DNA of 64,000 nucleotides. It comes from Phytopseudomonas dryadis (GTDB lineage: Bacteria > Pseudomonadota > Gammaproteobacteria > Pseudomonadales > Pseudomonadaceae). Numbering within the stretch: the first letter of the stretch is position 1; every line of letters begins with the position of its first letter. The notes under the pieces are model-generated. The model worked only from the letters and a program-made list of their open reading frames with translations. It was not told where the DNA came from and did not search any database. The stretch covers positions 62,001-126,000 of the forward strand of contig NZ_QJUM01000013.1 of NCBI RefSeq assembly GCF_004327355.1, in the 5' to 3' direction. Shown here one piece after another: positions 29,510 to 37,975 of this stretch. Position numbers and translations under genes: made by a program.

Positions 29510-31741
29510 TCAGGCTTTCTGATCGCTGTAGCCGTAGTGGTCGTAGTAGCCGCTGTACTCGCCGGACTTGGCGGCCTTTTCCACGTCGACCTGGTTGAGC
29601 ACCACGCCCATCAGCGATGCGCCGCTCTGCAGCAGATGGCCGACGCCTTTCTGCGCCAGCGGGATGGAGGTGGACTCGGACTTGACCACGTAGATCACCG
29701 CGTCGGCGATGGTCGACAGCAGTACCGCATCGCTGACCGCCTGGCTGGGCGGGGAGTCGATGATGATGTGGTCGTAGCGTTCCTTGATCATTTCCAGGAA
29801 CTTGGCGAAGCGCGGCGAAGCCAGCAGTTCCAGCGGGTTGGGCGGCACGGCACCGGCCGGCAGCATGTCCAGGTTGGTGTCCATGGAGCGGATGCAGTCC
29901 TCGACCTTGGCCGTACCGGCGATGAGGTTGGCCAGGCCGGGCGTGCCGACCGGGAAGTCGAAGCTCTTGGCCAGGGTCGGGCGACGCAGGTCGGCGTCGA
30001 TCAGCAGCACGCGCTGCAACTGGCCAAGGGCGAAGGCCATGTTGGCGACCAGGGTGCTCTTGCCTTCACCGGGGGAGGAGGAGGTGACCACCAGGACTTT
30101 CTGCGCGCGGTTCATGTCGGCGAGCATCACGCTGGTACGAATGGTACGGATCGACTCGCAGAAGCGTTGATCCTCGCCGTGCTCGAACAGGTGCGCGGCG
30201 GTGCTCTTGGTCTTGTTGGTGATCAGCGGCACGATGCCCAGAACCGGCAGATTGAGCTTGCTCTCGACGTCTTCGGCGCTCTTGAAGGTGTTGTTGAGGA
30301 TGTCGCGTACCAGGGCCAGGGCGACGCCGAAGATCAGGGCCAGGCCGGCGGCCAGCACGATCAGCAGGCGCTTGTTTGGGGCGCTGGCTTCGCTGGGGGC
30401 GATGGCCTGGTCGATGATCCGCGCGCTGCTGGAGTTGATGTCCTGGGTCGCGGCGGTTTCACGCAGGCGGGTCATGAAGGTTTCGTAGAGCGAGCGGTTG
30501 CTCTCCACGTCGCGGGTCAGCTCGCGGACCTTGAATTCCTTGCGCGAGATTTCCTGGATCTGCTCCTTGTTGGTGTTGAAGGAGGCGCGCAGGGAGTTCT
30601 CGTTGGCCACGGCCAGCTGGTAGTTGCGTTCGATGCTCGCGACCACCTGCTCGACCTGGGCGCGCAGGCTGGCGGAAGCGGCGCTGAGGTCGGACTTGGC
30701 CGCCACCATGGTCGGGTGGCGTTCGCCATAGCGGCGCGACAGCTCTTCGACCTTGGCCCGGGCCCGCGCTTCATCGGCCTTGAACTGCTGAATCAACGGG
30801 TTGCCCAGTACCGCGGGAACGCTGGCCAGGCGCTGCCAGCCCATGCTGCTCATGGACTCGACCTGACGATACTGGCTTTCGGCTTCGGCGCGTTGGCGAC
30901 GGGCGTCGATCATGCGGTCGCCGGTCAGCGACAGTTCGTTGCTGCTGATGGTGGCCACGCCATTGACGTCGACCAGGCCTTCGGCTTCGCGGTAGTTCTG
31001 CAGGCGGTTCTCGGCTTCCTGCAGGGAGGCGCGCAGCTCGGTCAGGCGGGTGTTCATCCAGGTGGTCGCCGACAGCGACATTTCCATCTGCGCTTCGAGC
31101 TGGCTGTCGATGTAGCTGCTGGCCAGGGCATTGGCGACCTGGGCCGCGGTCAGCCGGTCAGGCAGCTCGACGGCGATGCTGACCAGTTGGCTCTTGCCCT
31201 CGACCCAGATGCTGACGCGATCCATCAGCGACTTGGTGACGCTGTCGAGCAGCTCGGCTTCGGTCGGCGGCTTGACCGGTTCCGGCGCATCGACCAGGCC
31301 GGTGATCGACAGCATGCCCTGCAGGCTGCGGAAAAAACCGCTCACGTTGATCAGGGGCGCGGGCTGCTGGCGCGGGTCGAAATCGGGGTGTTCGGTCAGG
31401 TTCAGTTCACGCACCACTTTCTCGGCAACGGCGCGGCTCTTGATCAGGCCGAGCTGGGTCTGCAGGTATTCGTTCACCGCTCCGGTGGTGTCGTAGACCT
31501 GCTGGAAGGAAACCAGCTGGGTGCCCTTGGTTTCGATCATCACCGTCGCGACTGCCTTGTAGACCGGCGTCATGCGCGACACGGCAATGGCCGTCAGCAG
31601 GGTGATCAGCACGACCAGCAGGGCAATGGACCATTTGCGCAGCCAGATGGCATTCCAGATGCGCTTCAGGTCGATGTAGTCGGTGTCATCTTCGGACGGC
31701 AGTTGCTGCCATTGACGCGTAGTGCGCGCGGGACTGTTCAT
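29510..31741 (-). CDS. wzc: polysaccharide co-polymerase and BY-kinase (Wzc-type)
   Basis: 743 residues. Wzz domain with membrane helix at about 33-56, a long periplasmic coiled coil (about 215-420), a second helix about 455-475, then the cytoplasmic kinase: Walker A SSSPGEGKST near 545, Walker A' VLLIDADLRRP, Walker B IIIDSPPS. The C-terminal tail EYSGYYDHYGYSDQ has five tyrosines, the expected autophosphorylation cluster. It controls polymerisation and couples to the exporter. It starts 2 bp after the short Wza-like gene and precedes the PHP phosphatase that should reverse its phosphorylation. Confidence 0.96.
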   Translation of the reverse strand: MNSPARTTRQWQQLPSEDDTDYIDLKRIWNAIWLRKWSIALLVVLITLLTAIAVSRMTPVYKAVATVMIETKGTQLVSFQQVYDTTGAVNEYLQTQLGLIKSRAVAEKVVRELNLTEHPDFDPRQQPAPLINVSGFFRSLQGMLSITGLVDAPEPVKPPTEAELLDSVTKSLMDRVSIWVEGKSQLVSIAVELPDRLTAAQVANALASSYIDSQLEAQMEMSLSATTWMNTRLTELRASLQEAENRLQNYREAEGLVDVNGVATISSNELSLTGDRMIDARRQRAEAESQYRQVESMSSMGWQRLASVPAVLGNPLIQQFKADEARARAKVEELSRRYGERHPTMVAAKSDLSAASASLRAQVEQVVASIERNYQLAVANENSLRASFNTNKEQIQEISRKEFKVRELTRDVESNRSLYETFMTRLRETAATQDINSSSARIIDQAIAPSEASAPNKRLLIVLAAGLALIFGVALALVRDILNNTFKSAEDVESKLNLPVLGIVPLITNKTKSTAAHLFEHGEDQRFCESIRTIRTSVMLADMNRAQKVLVVTSSSPGEGKSTLVANMAFALGQLQRVLLIDADLRRPTLAKSFDFPVGTPGLANLIAGTAKVEDCIRSMDTNLDMLPAGAVPPNPLELLASPRFAKFLEMIKERYDHIIIDSPPSQAVSDAVLLSTIADAVIYVVKSESTSIPLAQKGVGHLLQSGASLMGVVLNQVDVEKAAKSGEYSGYYDHYGYSDQKA

Positions 31742-31743
31742 GA

Positions 31744-32283
31744 TCAGAAAAATCCTTGATCGATGGTAATGGTGTCGCCTGGTTTGACCAGCGTGTCGAG
31801 CGTCGCCTTTTCGGCCTTACGGCCTTCATCGGAGCCGCGCACGATGCTGATGCGTTTGGTCGAAGCGCGCTCGGTCAGACCGCCGGCCAGGGCGATGGCG
31901 CGATCCAGGGTCAGGCCGGGCTGGAAGGGGTAGCCGCCAGGCGCCTTGACCTCACCGCTGATGTAGAACTCGCGGTAGGTGGTGACGCTGACGGAGATGC
32001 GTGGGTCGACCAGATAGCCTTCGGACTTGAGCTTTTCGGTGAGCAGCCGCTCGATGTCGCCGGCGGTCTTGTCACGGGCCTCCACCGAGCCGATGAAGGG
32101 GTAGGAGAAGGTGCCGGCATCGTTGAGGCGGATTTCATCGAAGGACAGATCGGGCTCGCCGAACACGCTGATCTTGATCACGTCGCCGGAGCTCAACCGG
32201 TACTGGGGGTTGGCCTGTGCACTGGCCGCGAAAACGAGCAACAGCAGCAGCGAAAGGGCTTTGTACAGGTGGGTGACTGACAT
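31744..32283 (-). CDS. wza: short outer-membrane polysaccharide export (OPX) protein
   Basis: 179 residues: an N-terminal signal peptide ending AQA (about residue 24) with no lipobox cysteine, then the poly-export domain (YRLSSGDVIKISVFGEPDLS) and one SLBB-like repeat (FYISGEVKAPGGYPFQPGLTLDRAIALAGGL). E. coli Wza is roughly twice as long and ends in a helical barrel across the outer membrane; that part is absent here. Short OPX proteins need a separate beta-barrel porin, which is probably the gene immediately upstream (32403-33563). Periplasmic location is likely. ATG 32283 chosen as the signal peptide start. Confidence 0.9.
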   Translation of the reverse strand: MSVTHLYKALSLLLLLVFAASAQANPQYRLSSGDVIKISVFGEPDLSFDEIRLNDAGTFSYPFIGSVEARDKTAGDIERLLTEKLKSEGYLVDPRISVSVTTYREFYISGEVKAPGGYPFQPGLTLDRAIALAGGLTERASTKRISIVRGSDEGRKAEKATLDTLVKPGDTITIDQGFF

Positions 32284-32402
32284 TCGCTCACTCCTAGGGT
32301 TGGTCTGTCTTCCGGCGCGGGAAAAGGGGCGCCCATCGCTCGCCTGTACAGACGAACGGGAAGAGGGGTTGTTTGAATGGCGGCGTCGAGCGCCGCCGTG
32401 TC

Positions 32403-33563
32403 CTAGAGGCTAAGGCTCAGCGAGAGTTGATAGATGTTGCGGTCGTAGGTCTTCTCCCGCAGGCTCGAATCGTTCTCGGTGTGGCGGTAGCCCAGTGATA
32501 CGTCGACCCAGCGATCGGGCGAGTAGGTCAGGCCCACACCGTAGCCTGTGCGCTTGTCCTCGCGCTCGATGGCCTTGTAGTCACGATCCGAATAGCGGTA
32601 GTAGATGTCGGAGCTGATCCGGGCCGTCCACTCGTGTTCCCAGCTCAGGCGGGTGGTGGTGTCCTGAACGGTACTGGCGCCGTCGTCGCCCTCGTCGAAG
32701 GCTCGCCGGGTGTTGAGTTTGACGACGGAGTAGGTGCGCGGTTCCCAGGCCACACCGACTTCCCACATCGGGCTGGTGTAGTCCTCGCGTGTGCTGCTGT
32801 CGAAGTTCTTGCGCTCGGCGCCCAGACGCAGGGTGCCCGAGGTCTTGGCGGTGGCGTCCCAGGTGGCGCCGAACAGCATGGCGGTGTTGGTGCTGTCGCG
32901 GTTGCTGGTGCTGAGCCTGTAGTCGTGGTCGGTGTGACGCAGCTCGACCAGGGAGCGGGTGCTGCCGCCCAGGCGGTGATACCAGACGCTGTTGAGCGTG
33001 GTGCTGTCGCGATCCTCGTCGGCGTTTAGGTTGCCGCTGTTGTGGTAGCGGATCGACTCCAGGTTGGCGCCGAAGTCCAGCTGGTTCAGGCCGCTCTGCA
33101 CGCCGTAGCTGTACACCGCGCCGGCCACGGCGCGTCTGTACTTGTCGTTTTCTTCGTTGTCGGGGTCCGCCAGGTCGGTGGTTTCCTCGATGCGGTGGTA
33201 GCCCAGGTTCCAGTCCAGGCGGTGACGCGAGGTGAAGGCCATGGCGCTCTTGAACGTCAGGTGCTGGTTGGTATGGCTGGCGTCGTTATCGGAATGGAAG
33301 GTCTGGTTGTCGAACTCGTATTTCAACTGGTAGCCGCTGTTGCGATCTTCGGCACTGAGCAGAAAGCTCGGGTTGATGCTGGTGATCCAGGACGACTTGG
33401 CCCCCTCGCGCAAGCCACGGTAGTTATCGTCGTAGCTTTCCGTCAGGTCGAGGGTTGGCGTGAACTCGAAGCCGGCCAGATCGATGCTTTGCGGATCGGT
33501 CGCCCAGCTGGCTGTGGACAGCGTACCTGCAAGCGAAGCCGTCAATATCGTTGTGAGTCTCAT
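32403..33563 (-). CDS. outer-membrane beta-barrel protein (EpsL/Wzp-like export porin)
   Basis: 386 residues: an N-terminal signal peptide ending SWA-TD (about residue 20), then alternating hydrophobic-polar strands throughout, many with aromatic girdle residues (YQLKYEFDNQTFH, RYSDRDYKAIE) and a C-terminal strand IYQLSLSLSL. This is typical of beta-barrel proteins in exopolysaccharide operons annotated EpsL or outer-membrane beta-barrel. It is first in the operon and next to the short OPX protein, which lacks its own pore, so it probably provides the outer-membrane channel. The ATG at 33563 is preceded by AAGGGA; a longer upstream reading is not supported. Confidence 0.82.
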   Translation of the reverse strand: MRLTTILTASLAGTLSTASWATDPQSIDLAGFEFTPTLDLTESYDDNYRGLREGAKSSWITSINPSFLLSAEDRNSGYQLKYEFDNQTFHSDNDASHTNQHLTFKSAMAFTSRHRLDWNLGYHRIEETTDLADPDNEENDKYRRAVAGAVYSYGVQSGLNQLDFGANLESIRYHNSGNLNADEDRDSTTLNSVWYHRLGGSTRSLVELRHTDHDYRLSTSNRDSTNTAMLFGATWDATAKTSGTLRLGAERKNFDSSTREDYTSPMWEVGVAWEPRTYSVVKLNTRRAFDEGDDGASTVQDTTTRLSWEHEWTARISSDIYYRYSDRDYKAIEREDKRTGYGVGLTYSPDRWVDVSLGYRHTENDSSLREKTYDRNIYQLSLSLSL

Positions 33564-34018
33564 AGAGCCGAATCCCTTCCCAGGGTTGATATCTTGGAGT
33601 GTGCCGAGGGCTGCGTCACGCTCGGGGCCGGGTGAGCCGGCTGCGCTTTTCGCGCTGTGCAGGCTGTGCTGCGGGCCTCCGTATCGCGTTGACTTACTAG
33701 CCATTTTTCATGACTCATTGGTTGTCTGCGCTGTGCAGAAGTTCCCCGGTAGCGTGAAACTCGTCACAGCCGTGACGGATAAATCAAAAGGGAACTTTTT
33801 GCCTGCCCTCAAGTGGCTCGACCCTGAGGGATATGCCGCAATACGGTGCATGTTCGGTGGGTCGATGAAAAGCACGCTACCGCCCCAAGGCCATCTCTCT
33901 CAGGGGCGGTACAATACTGCTGGGGGGAAGTGAACGAACGGAAAGTGTGCGTTCCATGGGACTGATCAAGTCCGACCAAGATGCAGCTGGAGCATTACAG
34001 GAATGTTAAGAGCAATAT
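33564..34018. other. operon leader upstream of the polysaccharide genes
   Basis: A 455 bp untranslated leader between rfaH and the barrel gene; it contains the ops element but no supported gene. Plus-strand frames here have no coding character. A promoter is expected near 33900-34018 on the minus strand; a TATTGT hexamer around 33912-33917 is only a weak candidate. Confidence 0.6.
33867..33911 (-). promoter_or_regulatory. RfaH ops element with flanking inverted repeat
   Basis: On the minus strand GGCGGTAGCGTGCTTTTC (33884-33867) matches the E. coli ops site used for RfaH recruitment, including the T run. TACCGCCCC (33878-33886) and GGGGCGGTA (33903-33911) form a 9 bp inverted repeat, one arm lying in ops. 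The site is about 300 bp before the barrel gene and about 135 bp after rfaH ends. Confidence 0.9.
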
Positions 34019-34531
34019 TCATGCCCGTAGTGCCGAGAGGTGGGATAGTGGCAACCTGACATGTTGCTCTCGGTTGAGGATGCTCAGCAGCAGCATCACT
34101 CTTTGTTCGCCATCCATCGCCAGAAAAATCGCATCCATGTCCGCCAGGGGGCCTGTTTTGATTTGCACTTTATCGCCAGGATTGAGTGCCTTCGTTTCCG
34201 GTTCCTGGGCGGTGCGCTGTTTCAGGCGCTCGATGATCTCGTCATCGATCCGGCAGGGGCGCCCGCAAAAGCCGACGACTTTGCTCACGCCCCGGGTGGA
34301 GCGCAGTTTTACCCAGTTATCCTGGGCCTTGAGATGAATGAAAATGTACCCAGGAAAGAGTGGCTGGCTGATTTTCCTGACCTTGCCGGCCCGAATCGTC
34401 TCTTTCCGTATGTGCGGGCAGAAACATTCGAAACCCTGTCTGTTCAGGTGTTCCCAGGCCTGTTCGTCATGCCTGGGCTTGCACTGGATCAGGTACCAGG
34501 CAATCTCGGGCAGCTCCATATGCGTGTTCAT
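34019..34531 (-). CDS. rfaH: RfaH-type transcription antiterminator
   Basis: 170 residues. N-terminal NGN domain starting WYLIQCKPRHDEQAWEHLNRQGFECFCP and containing QPLFPGYIFIHL and VVGFCGRP, close to RfaH; C-terminal KOW region with LNPGDKVQIKTGPLADMDAIFLAM. RfaH binds RNA polymerase paused at ops sites and prevents Rho termination in long operons. It lies just upstream of a perfect ops element and the minus-strand polysaccharide operon, so it most likely activates those genes. The ATG at 34531 has GGAGG six bases upstream; another Met five codons in is possible. Confidence 0.94.
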   Translation of the reverse strand: MNTHMELPEIAWYLIQCKPRHDEQAWEHLNRQGFECFCPHIRKETIRAGKVRKISQPLFPGYIFIHLKAQDNWVKLRSTRGVSKVVGFCGRPCRIDDEIIERLKQRTAQEPETKALNPGDKVQIKTGPLADMDAIFLAMDGEQRVMLLLSILNREQHVRLPLSHLSALRA

Positions 34532-35006
34532 AAAGCCTCCACTGCCATTGCCCGTGAGTTGAGCGTTTGCCGTCGCGCCTGCCTAAAGTCGTTAATCCCT
34601 TAGTACAGACCCGATTTGCGGGCTAAGTTCTATTGGCGCGACGAATGGCGGCGTATGAACAAGTGAGTGGTTGGCCGGCAATGGTTTCCGACCGGCGGCG
34701 CCCGTAAATGCGCGCTGGCGAACTGTATTTTCCTGTAGAAGCTGCATAGTAGAGGCGCACGGCGTACACGGGAAAAGTTCAATCGGATAGGTAAGCTGAT
34801 TTTATGGCGCCTGTTTTATGGCGATTGTATATATCCTGTTGTTATGAACTTCTAACTTAACCGCATTGCTTGATGTGTAACTTGCCGCAGGCCTGACAGC
34901 TTGGGGCTCTTTGCAGTTTTGAGCGCTTTACGGCGGGCGTTTTATGGGCTATGGCCGCAGCTGTTTCGGCCAGGGAAGTCAACTCACTACTTTCAGGATG
35001 ACCCCT
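34532..35006. other. AT-richer divergent promoter region
   Basis: 475 bp between rfaH and the plus-strand glycosyltransferase with no gene. The section 34750-34870 is visibly poorer in GC than its surroundings and contains TATAT and TTAT runs. It should hold divergent promoters, but no boundaries can be set. Confidence 0.55.
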
Positions 35007-36050
35007 ATGTCGCAGATATTTGCGGTGGTGCTTACTTATAACCGTAAGGACTTGCTTAAACGTTGCTTGGACGCTGTTTATTCGCAAACGAGAAACTGTG
35101 ACGGCGTTATCGTTATCGATAACGCCAGTTCCGACGGCACCGAGCAGATGGTACTCGATCTGTCGCTGCCCAATCTCAGGCTCTATGTGCTGTCCGCCAA
35201 TGTGGGAGCATCCGGTGGTTTCAACGCCGGCTTTCGTCTGGCCTATCAGGCGGGGGCCGATCTGGTCTGGATGATGGACGACGACGTCATCCCCAATCCC
35301 GATGCCCTGCAGCGTCTGATCGAAGCCGACGAGTTGCTCGCCGCGCGCAATATCGAGCATGCCTTTCTGCTGTCCGGGGCCTACACCCAGGAAGGGCTGG
35401 TCAACAATGCCCCGTCCCTGGACGTGCGGCGCAACCGTATCGATTATGAAAACTGGCCGGCCACGGTCGAGCTCGGCGTGGTACCGGTCTGTCGGGCGAC
35501 CTTCGTATCGATTCTCGTGCCCCGCTCGACCCTGGCCGAGCATGGCGTACCGATCACCTCGATGTTCATCTGGGGCGAGGACACCGAGTTCACCCTGCGT
35601 GTGACCCGCAGCAAGCCTGGGTATCTGGTCGGTGCCAGCAAGGTGCTGCATCTGCGCCAGGAGGGCGGTGGGGCGATCAGCATCCGTACCGAGAAGAATC
35701 CTGTCCGGATCCGCTACCACCGCCATTTCGTGCGCAACGAACTGTTCATCATGCGCAAGTACGCCAATCAGCGTCGGGTGTTGCTGACCTTTGCCTATCA
35801 GGTGTGGGGCATGCTCAGGCTGTTGCGCAAGGGCGAGCTGAACAAGGCGCGGGTGGTGTTGCTGGGACTGGCCGAGGGGCTGGGGTTCTCGCCGCAGGTC
35901 GAGTCGGCCGATGCGCCGCTGGAGAGCTTGAACGTGCAGATCCGTTGCGCGTCCTCGCTGGTCTTCGATCTGCAGCTGCTGCCCAGCCTGGCTCCCGTGC
36001 TCGAGTCGCAGCCGCTGTACCTGCCATCCGCGATGGCGGGCGCTCAGTAG
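35007..36050 (+). CDS. family 2 glycosyltransferase (rhamnosyl/galactofuranosyl-transferase-like)
   Basis: 347 residues. GT-A domain: IFAVVLTYNRKDLLKRCLDAVYSQT, IDNASSDGTEQM, ANVGASGGFNAGF, and the divalent-metal motif WMMDDDVIPNPDAL, followed by ISIRTEKNPVRIRYHRHFVRNELFIM in the C-terminal part. This pattern occurs in WbbL/GlfT-type enzymes that add rhamnose or galactofuranose. The ATG at 35007 has AGGA upstream; an in-frame ATG three codons earlier is also possible. It lies on the opposite strand to the neighbouring sugar-nucleotide module and overlaps the end of the rfbC-like gene by 7 bp. Confidence 0.85.
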   Translation: MSQIFAVVLTYNRKDLLKRCLDAVYSQTRNCDGVIVIDNASSDGTEQMVLDLSLPNLRLYVLSANVGASGGFNAGFRLAYQAGADLVWMMDDDVIPNPDALQRLIEADELLAARNIEHAFLLSGAYTQEGLVNNAPSLDVRRNRIDYENWPATVELGVVPVCRATFVSILVPRSTLAEHGVPITSMFIWGEDTEFTLRVTRSKPGYLVGASKVLHLRQEGGGAISIRTEKNPVRIRYHRHFVRNELFIMRKYANQRRVLLTFAYQVWGMLRLLRKGELNKARVVLLGLAEGLGFSPQVESADAPLESLNVQIRCASSLVFDLQLLPSLAPVLESQPLYLPSAMAGAQ

Positions 36051-36592
36051 AGCCTGTCGGTGCGGTCGGCGAGCAATGGCCAGGCCGCATCCTTTTCCGA
36101 CAGCGTGGTAACCGCCAGTGGCCAGTCGATGCCCAGGCGTTCGTCGTTGTAGCGCAGGCCGCGTTCGGCACTCGGGGTGTAGGCCGTCGACACCAGGTAG
36201 CTCACTTCCACATCGTCGCTCAGGGTCTGGAAGGCGTGGGCGAAGCCGGGCGGCACGTACAACTGTCGCTGGTTGTCGGCGGTCAGTTCGAAGGCCTCGT
36301 GCCGCAGGTAGCTCGAGGATTCCTCGCGCAGGTCGACGATGACGTCGACGATGGCGCCACGGGTGCAGCGCACCAGCTTGGCTTCGCCGTAGGGGTGTAC
36401 CTGATAGTGCAGGCCGCGCAGGGTGCCGCGGCGGGTCGAGCGCGAGGCGTTCTGCTGGACGAAGTGGCTGATCAGGCCGTGGCGCTGGAACTCGTCCGCG
36501 CACAGGGTGCGGGCGAAATAGCCGCGCTCATCGCCGCGCGGTTGCAGTTCGATCAGCCAGGCATCGTTGAGTGTGGTGGTGTGGAAGATCAT
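36044..36592 (-). CDS. dTDP-4-dehydrorhamnose 3,5-epimerase family protein (RfbC-like)
   Basis: 182 residues, cupin fold. N-terminal ELQPRGDERGYFART is the RfbC signature; FVQQNASRSTRRGTLRGLHYQVHPYGEAKLVRC includes the catalytic His in GLHYQ; VPPGFAHAFQTLSDDVEVSYLVS and YNDERLGIDWPL follow the family. In its operon the partner is a CDP-glucose synthase rather than dTDP enzymes, so the substrate could be a CDP-4-keto sugar. The ATG at 36592 overlaps the preceding oxidoreductase by 4 bp (ATGA). Confidence 0.88.
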   Translation of the reverse strand: MIFHTTTLNDAWLIELQPRGDERGYFARTLCADEFQRHGLISHFVQQNASRSTRRGTLRGLHYQVHPYGEAKLVRCTRGAIVDVIVDLREESSSYLRHEAFELTADNQRQLYVPPGFAHAFQTLSDDVEVSYLVSTAYTPSAERGLRYNDERLGIDWPLAVTTLSEKDAAWPLLADRTDRLY

Positions 36593-37962
36593 GACGGCTC
36601 CTGGCTGTTCAGAGGGCGAAGAAAGTCGCGAAAGCGTTGCGTGCCGGCCGCTTCGGGCGCGAACAGGCATTCCTGCTCGGCATACAGGCGGTCGACGGTT
36701 CGGCCGCTGGGCAGTTGCACGTCGTCGAAGGTCAGCGGGGTGTCCCTGGCGACCGGGCGCTTGAGCGTGCAGCCCAGGGCCAGGCCGATCGGCAGCAGGT
36801 TTTCCTGGCGGATGACCGCCATGTTCTCGGCCACGCCGTAGGCTTCGTAGCCGCCGAAGTCGTCGATGCTGTCACCGGCGTTCAGCGCCTTCTTGGCCAT
36901 GGCGATGACGCCGACGCTGGGGCCGCCTTGCGGGGTCAGCACCGGGTCCCCGAACAGCACGGCGCGGGCCACCGAGTTGGGCACTTCGAAGTGGCACAGG
37001 TGGTAGGGCGTGTAGAAGCAGTAATAGGGCCCCTTGCCCAGTTTGTAGAGTTCGAGGTAGTGGCGTTGCCGCGGATTCTCCAGCGTGCCGAGGACGAACA
37101 CGCCGGGGCCGGGGCGGGCACCGACCACGTAGTCGACCAGGCCGGGCCGACTGGCGTCCAGGTGCTCGGCGAAGGCCGCGACGGTGTCTTCGATCGGCAC
37201 CAGCGGCGCGCCCGGATTGCCGCCGGAGAAGTCCGGCCCGAGCATGCCGCGGCGCGCCACGCGCATACCGGTCGCGTTGGCGACGATGGCCTGCTCGAAG
37301 GAAATCTTGGTGCCGTCGGCGAAGGAGGCGACCATCGCCGGTTTCTGGCCCCAGCGGCGGGCGAATTCCTGCTGGGTGGTCGGGTTGCGGTAAGGGTCGT
37401 GCAGGCCCTTGATGTTGCCGCACAGCACCGGCTTCACGCCCAGCCCGGCGACGAAGCGGTAGAGGTTCATCTGCACGCCGGGCTGGTCGCCATCGGAGAA
37501 GGTGTAGATGACCCCGGCGCGATCGGCCCGGGCCTTGAGGATGGGGCCGATGGTGCCATCCAGCTCGGCATTCATCTGGATCACGTGCTTGCCGCTTTCC
37601 AGGGCCGCGAGCACGGCATTGGCGGCGAACTCGATGGAGCCGGTGACCTCGATGATGGCATCCAGGCCCGCGGCGCGCGCCAGGGCCATGGCGTCTTCGG
37701 TCACGGCCGGGCGACCGTCGGCGATGGCGCGTTCCAGTGCGTCCTGGCTGTCGCAGCGCAGCGCTTCGATGCCGGCCTGGTCGTAGACGCCCACGGCGCC
37801 GCCCAGGTTGCGGTTGGCCACGGCGCACAGGCGCATGCCCCGGGTGGCGGTGAGTATCTGCAGGGCGATGCCGCTGGCCTGGAAGCCGGCGCCGATCATG
37901 CCGACGCGGATGGGGCGGCCTTCGGCCTCGCGTCTGGCGAGGGCGCTATCAACGATGATCAT
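36589..37962 (-). CDS. Gfo/Idh/MocA-like oxidoreductase with SAF-like C-terminal region
   Basis: 457 residues. N-terminal Rossmann VGMIGAGFQASGIALQIL binds NAD(P); the central part (KHVIQMNAELDGTIGPILK, FSDGDQPGVQMNLYRF) resembles homoserine-dehydrogenase-type and Gfo/Idh oxidoreductases. The last ~80 residues (LPIGLALGCTLKRPVARDTPLTFDDVQL) look like a SAF domain. Such proteins occur in nucleotide-sugar gene sets, usually annotated only as oxidoreductases; the actual reaction is not known to me. It is encoded 13 bp after the CDP-glucose synthase, so a reduction or oxidation of a CDP-sugar is a reasonable guess. ATG 37962. Confidence 0.78.
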   Translation of the reverse strand: MIIVDSALARREAEGRPIRVGMIGAGFQASGIALQILTATRGMRLCAVANRNLGGAVGVYDQAGIEALRCDSQDALERAIADGRPAVTEDAMALARAAGLDAIIEVTGSIEFAANAVLAALESGKHVIQMNAELDGTIGPILKARADRAGVIYTFSDGDQPGVQMNLYRFVAGLGVKPVLCGNIKGLHDPYRNPTTQQEFARRWGQKPAMVASFADGTKISFEQAIVANATGMRVARRGMLGPDFSGGNPGAPLVPIEDTVAAFAEHLDASRPGLVDYVVGARPGPGVFVLGTLENPRQRHYLELYKLGKGPYYCFYTPYHLCHFEVPNSVARAVLFGDPVLTPQGGPSVGVIAMAKKALNAGDSIDDFGGYEAYGVAENMAVIRQENLLPIGLALGCTLKRPVARDTPLTFDDVQLPSGRTVDRLYAEQECLFAPEAAGTQRFRDFLRPLNSQEPS

Positions 37963-37975
37963 CAGGCTTCTCCGT

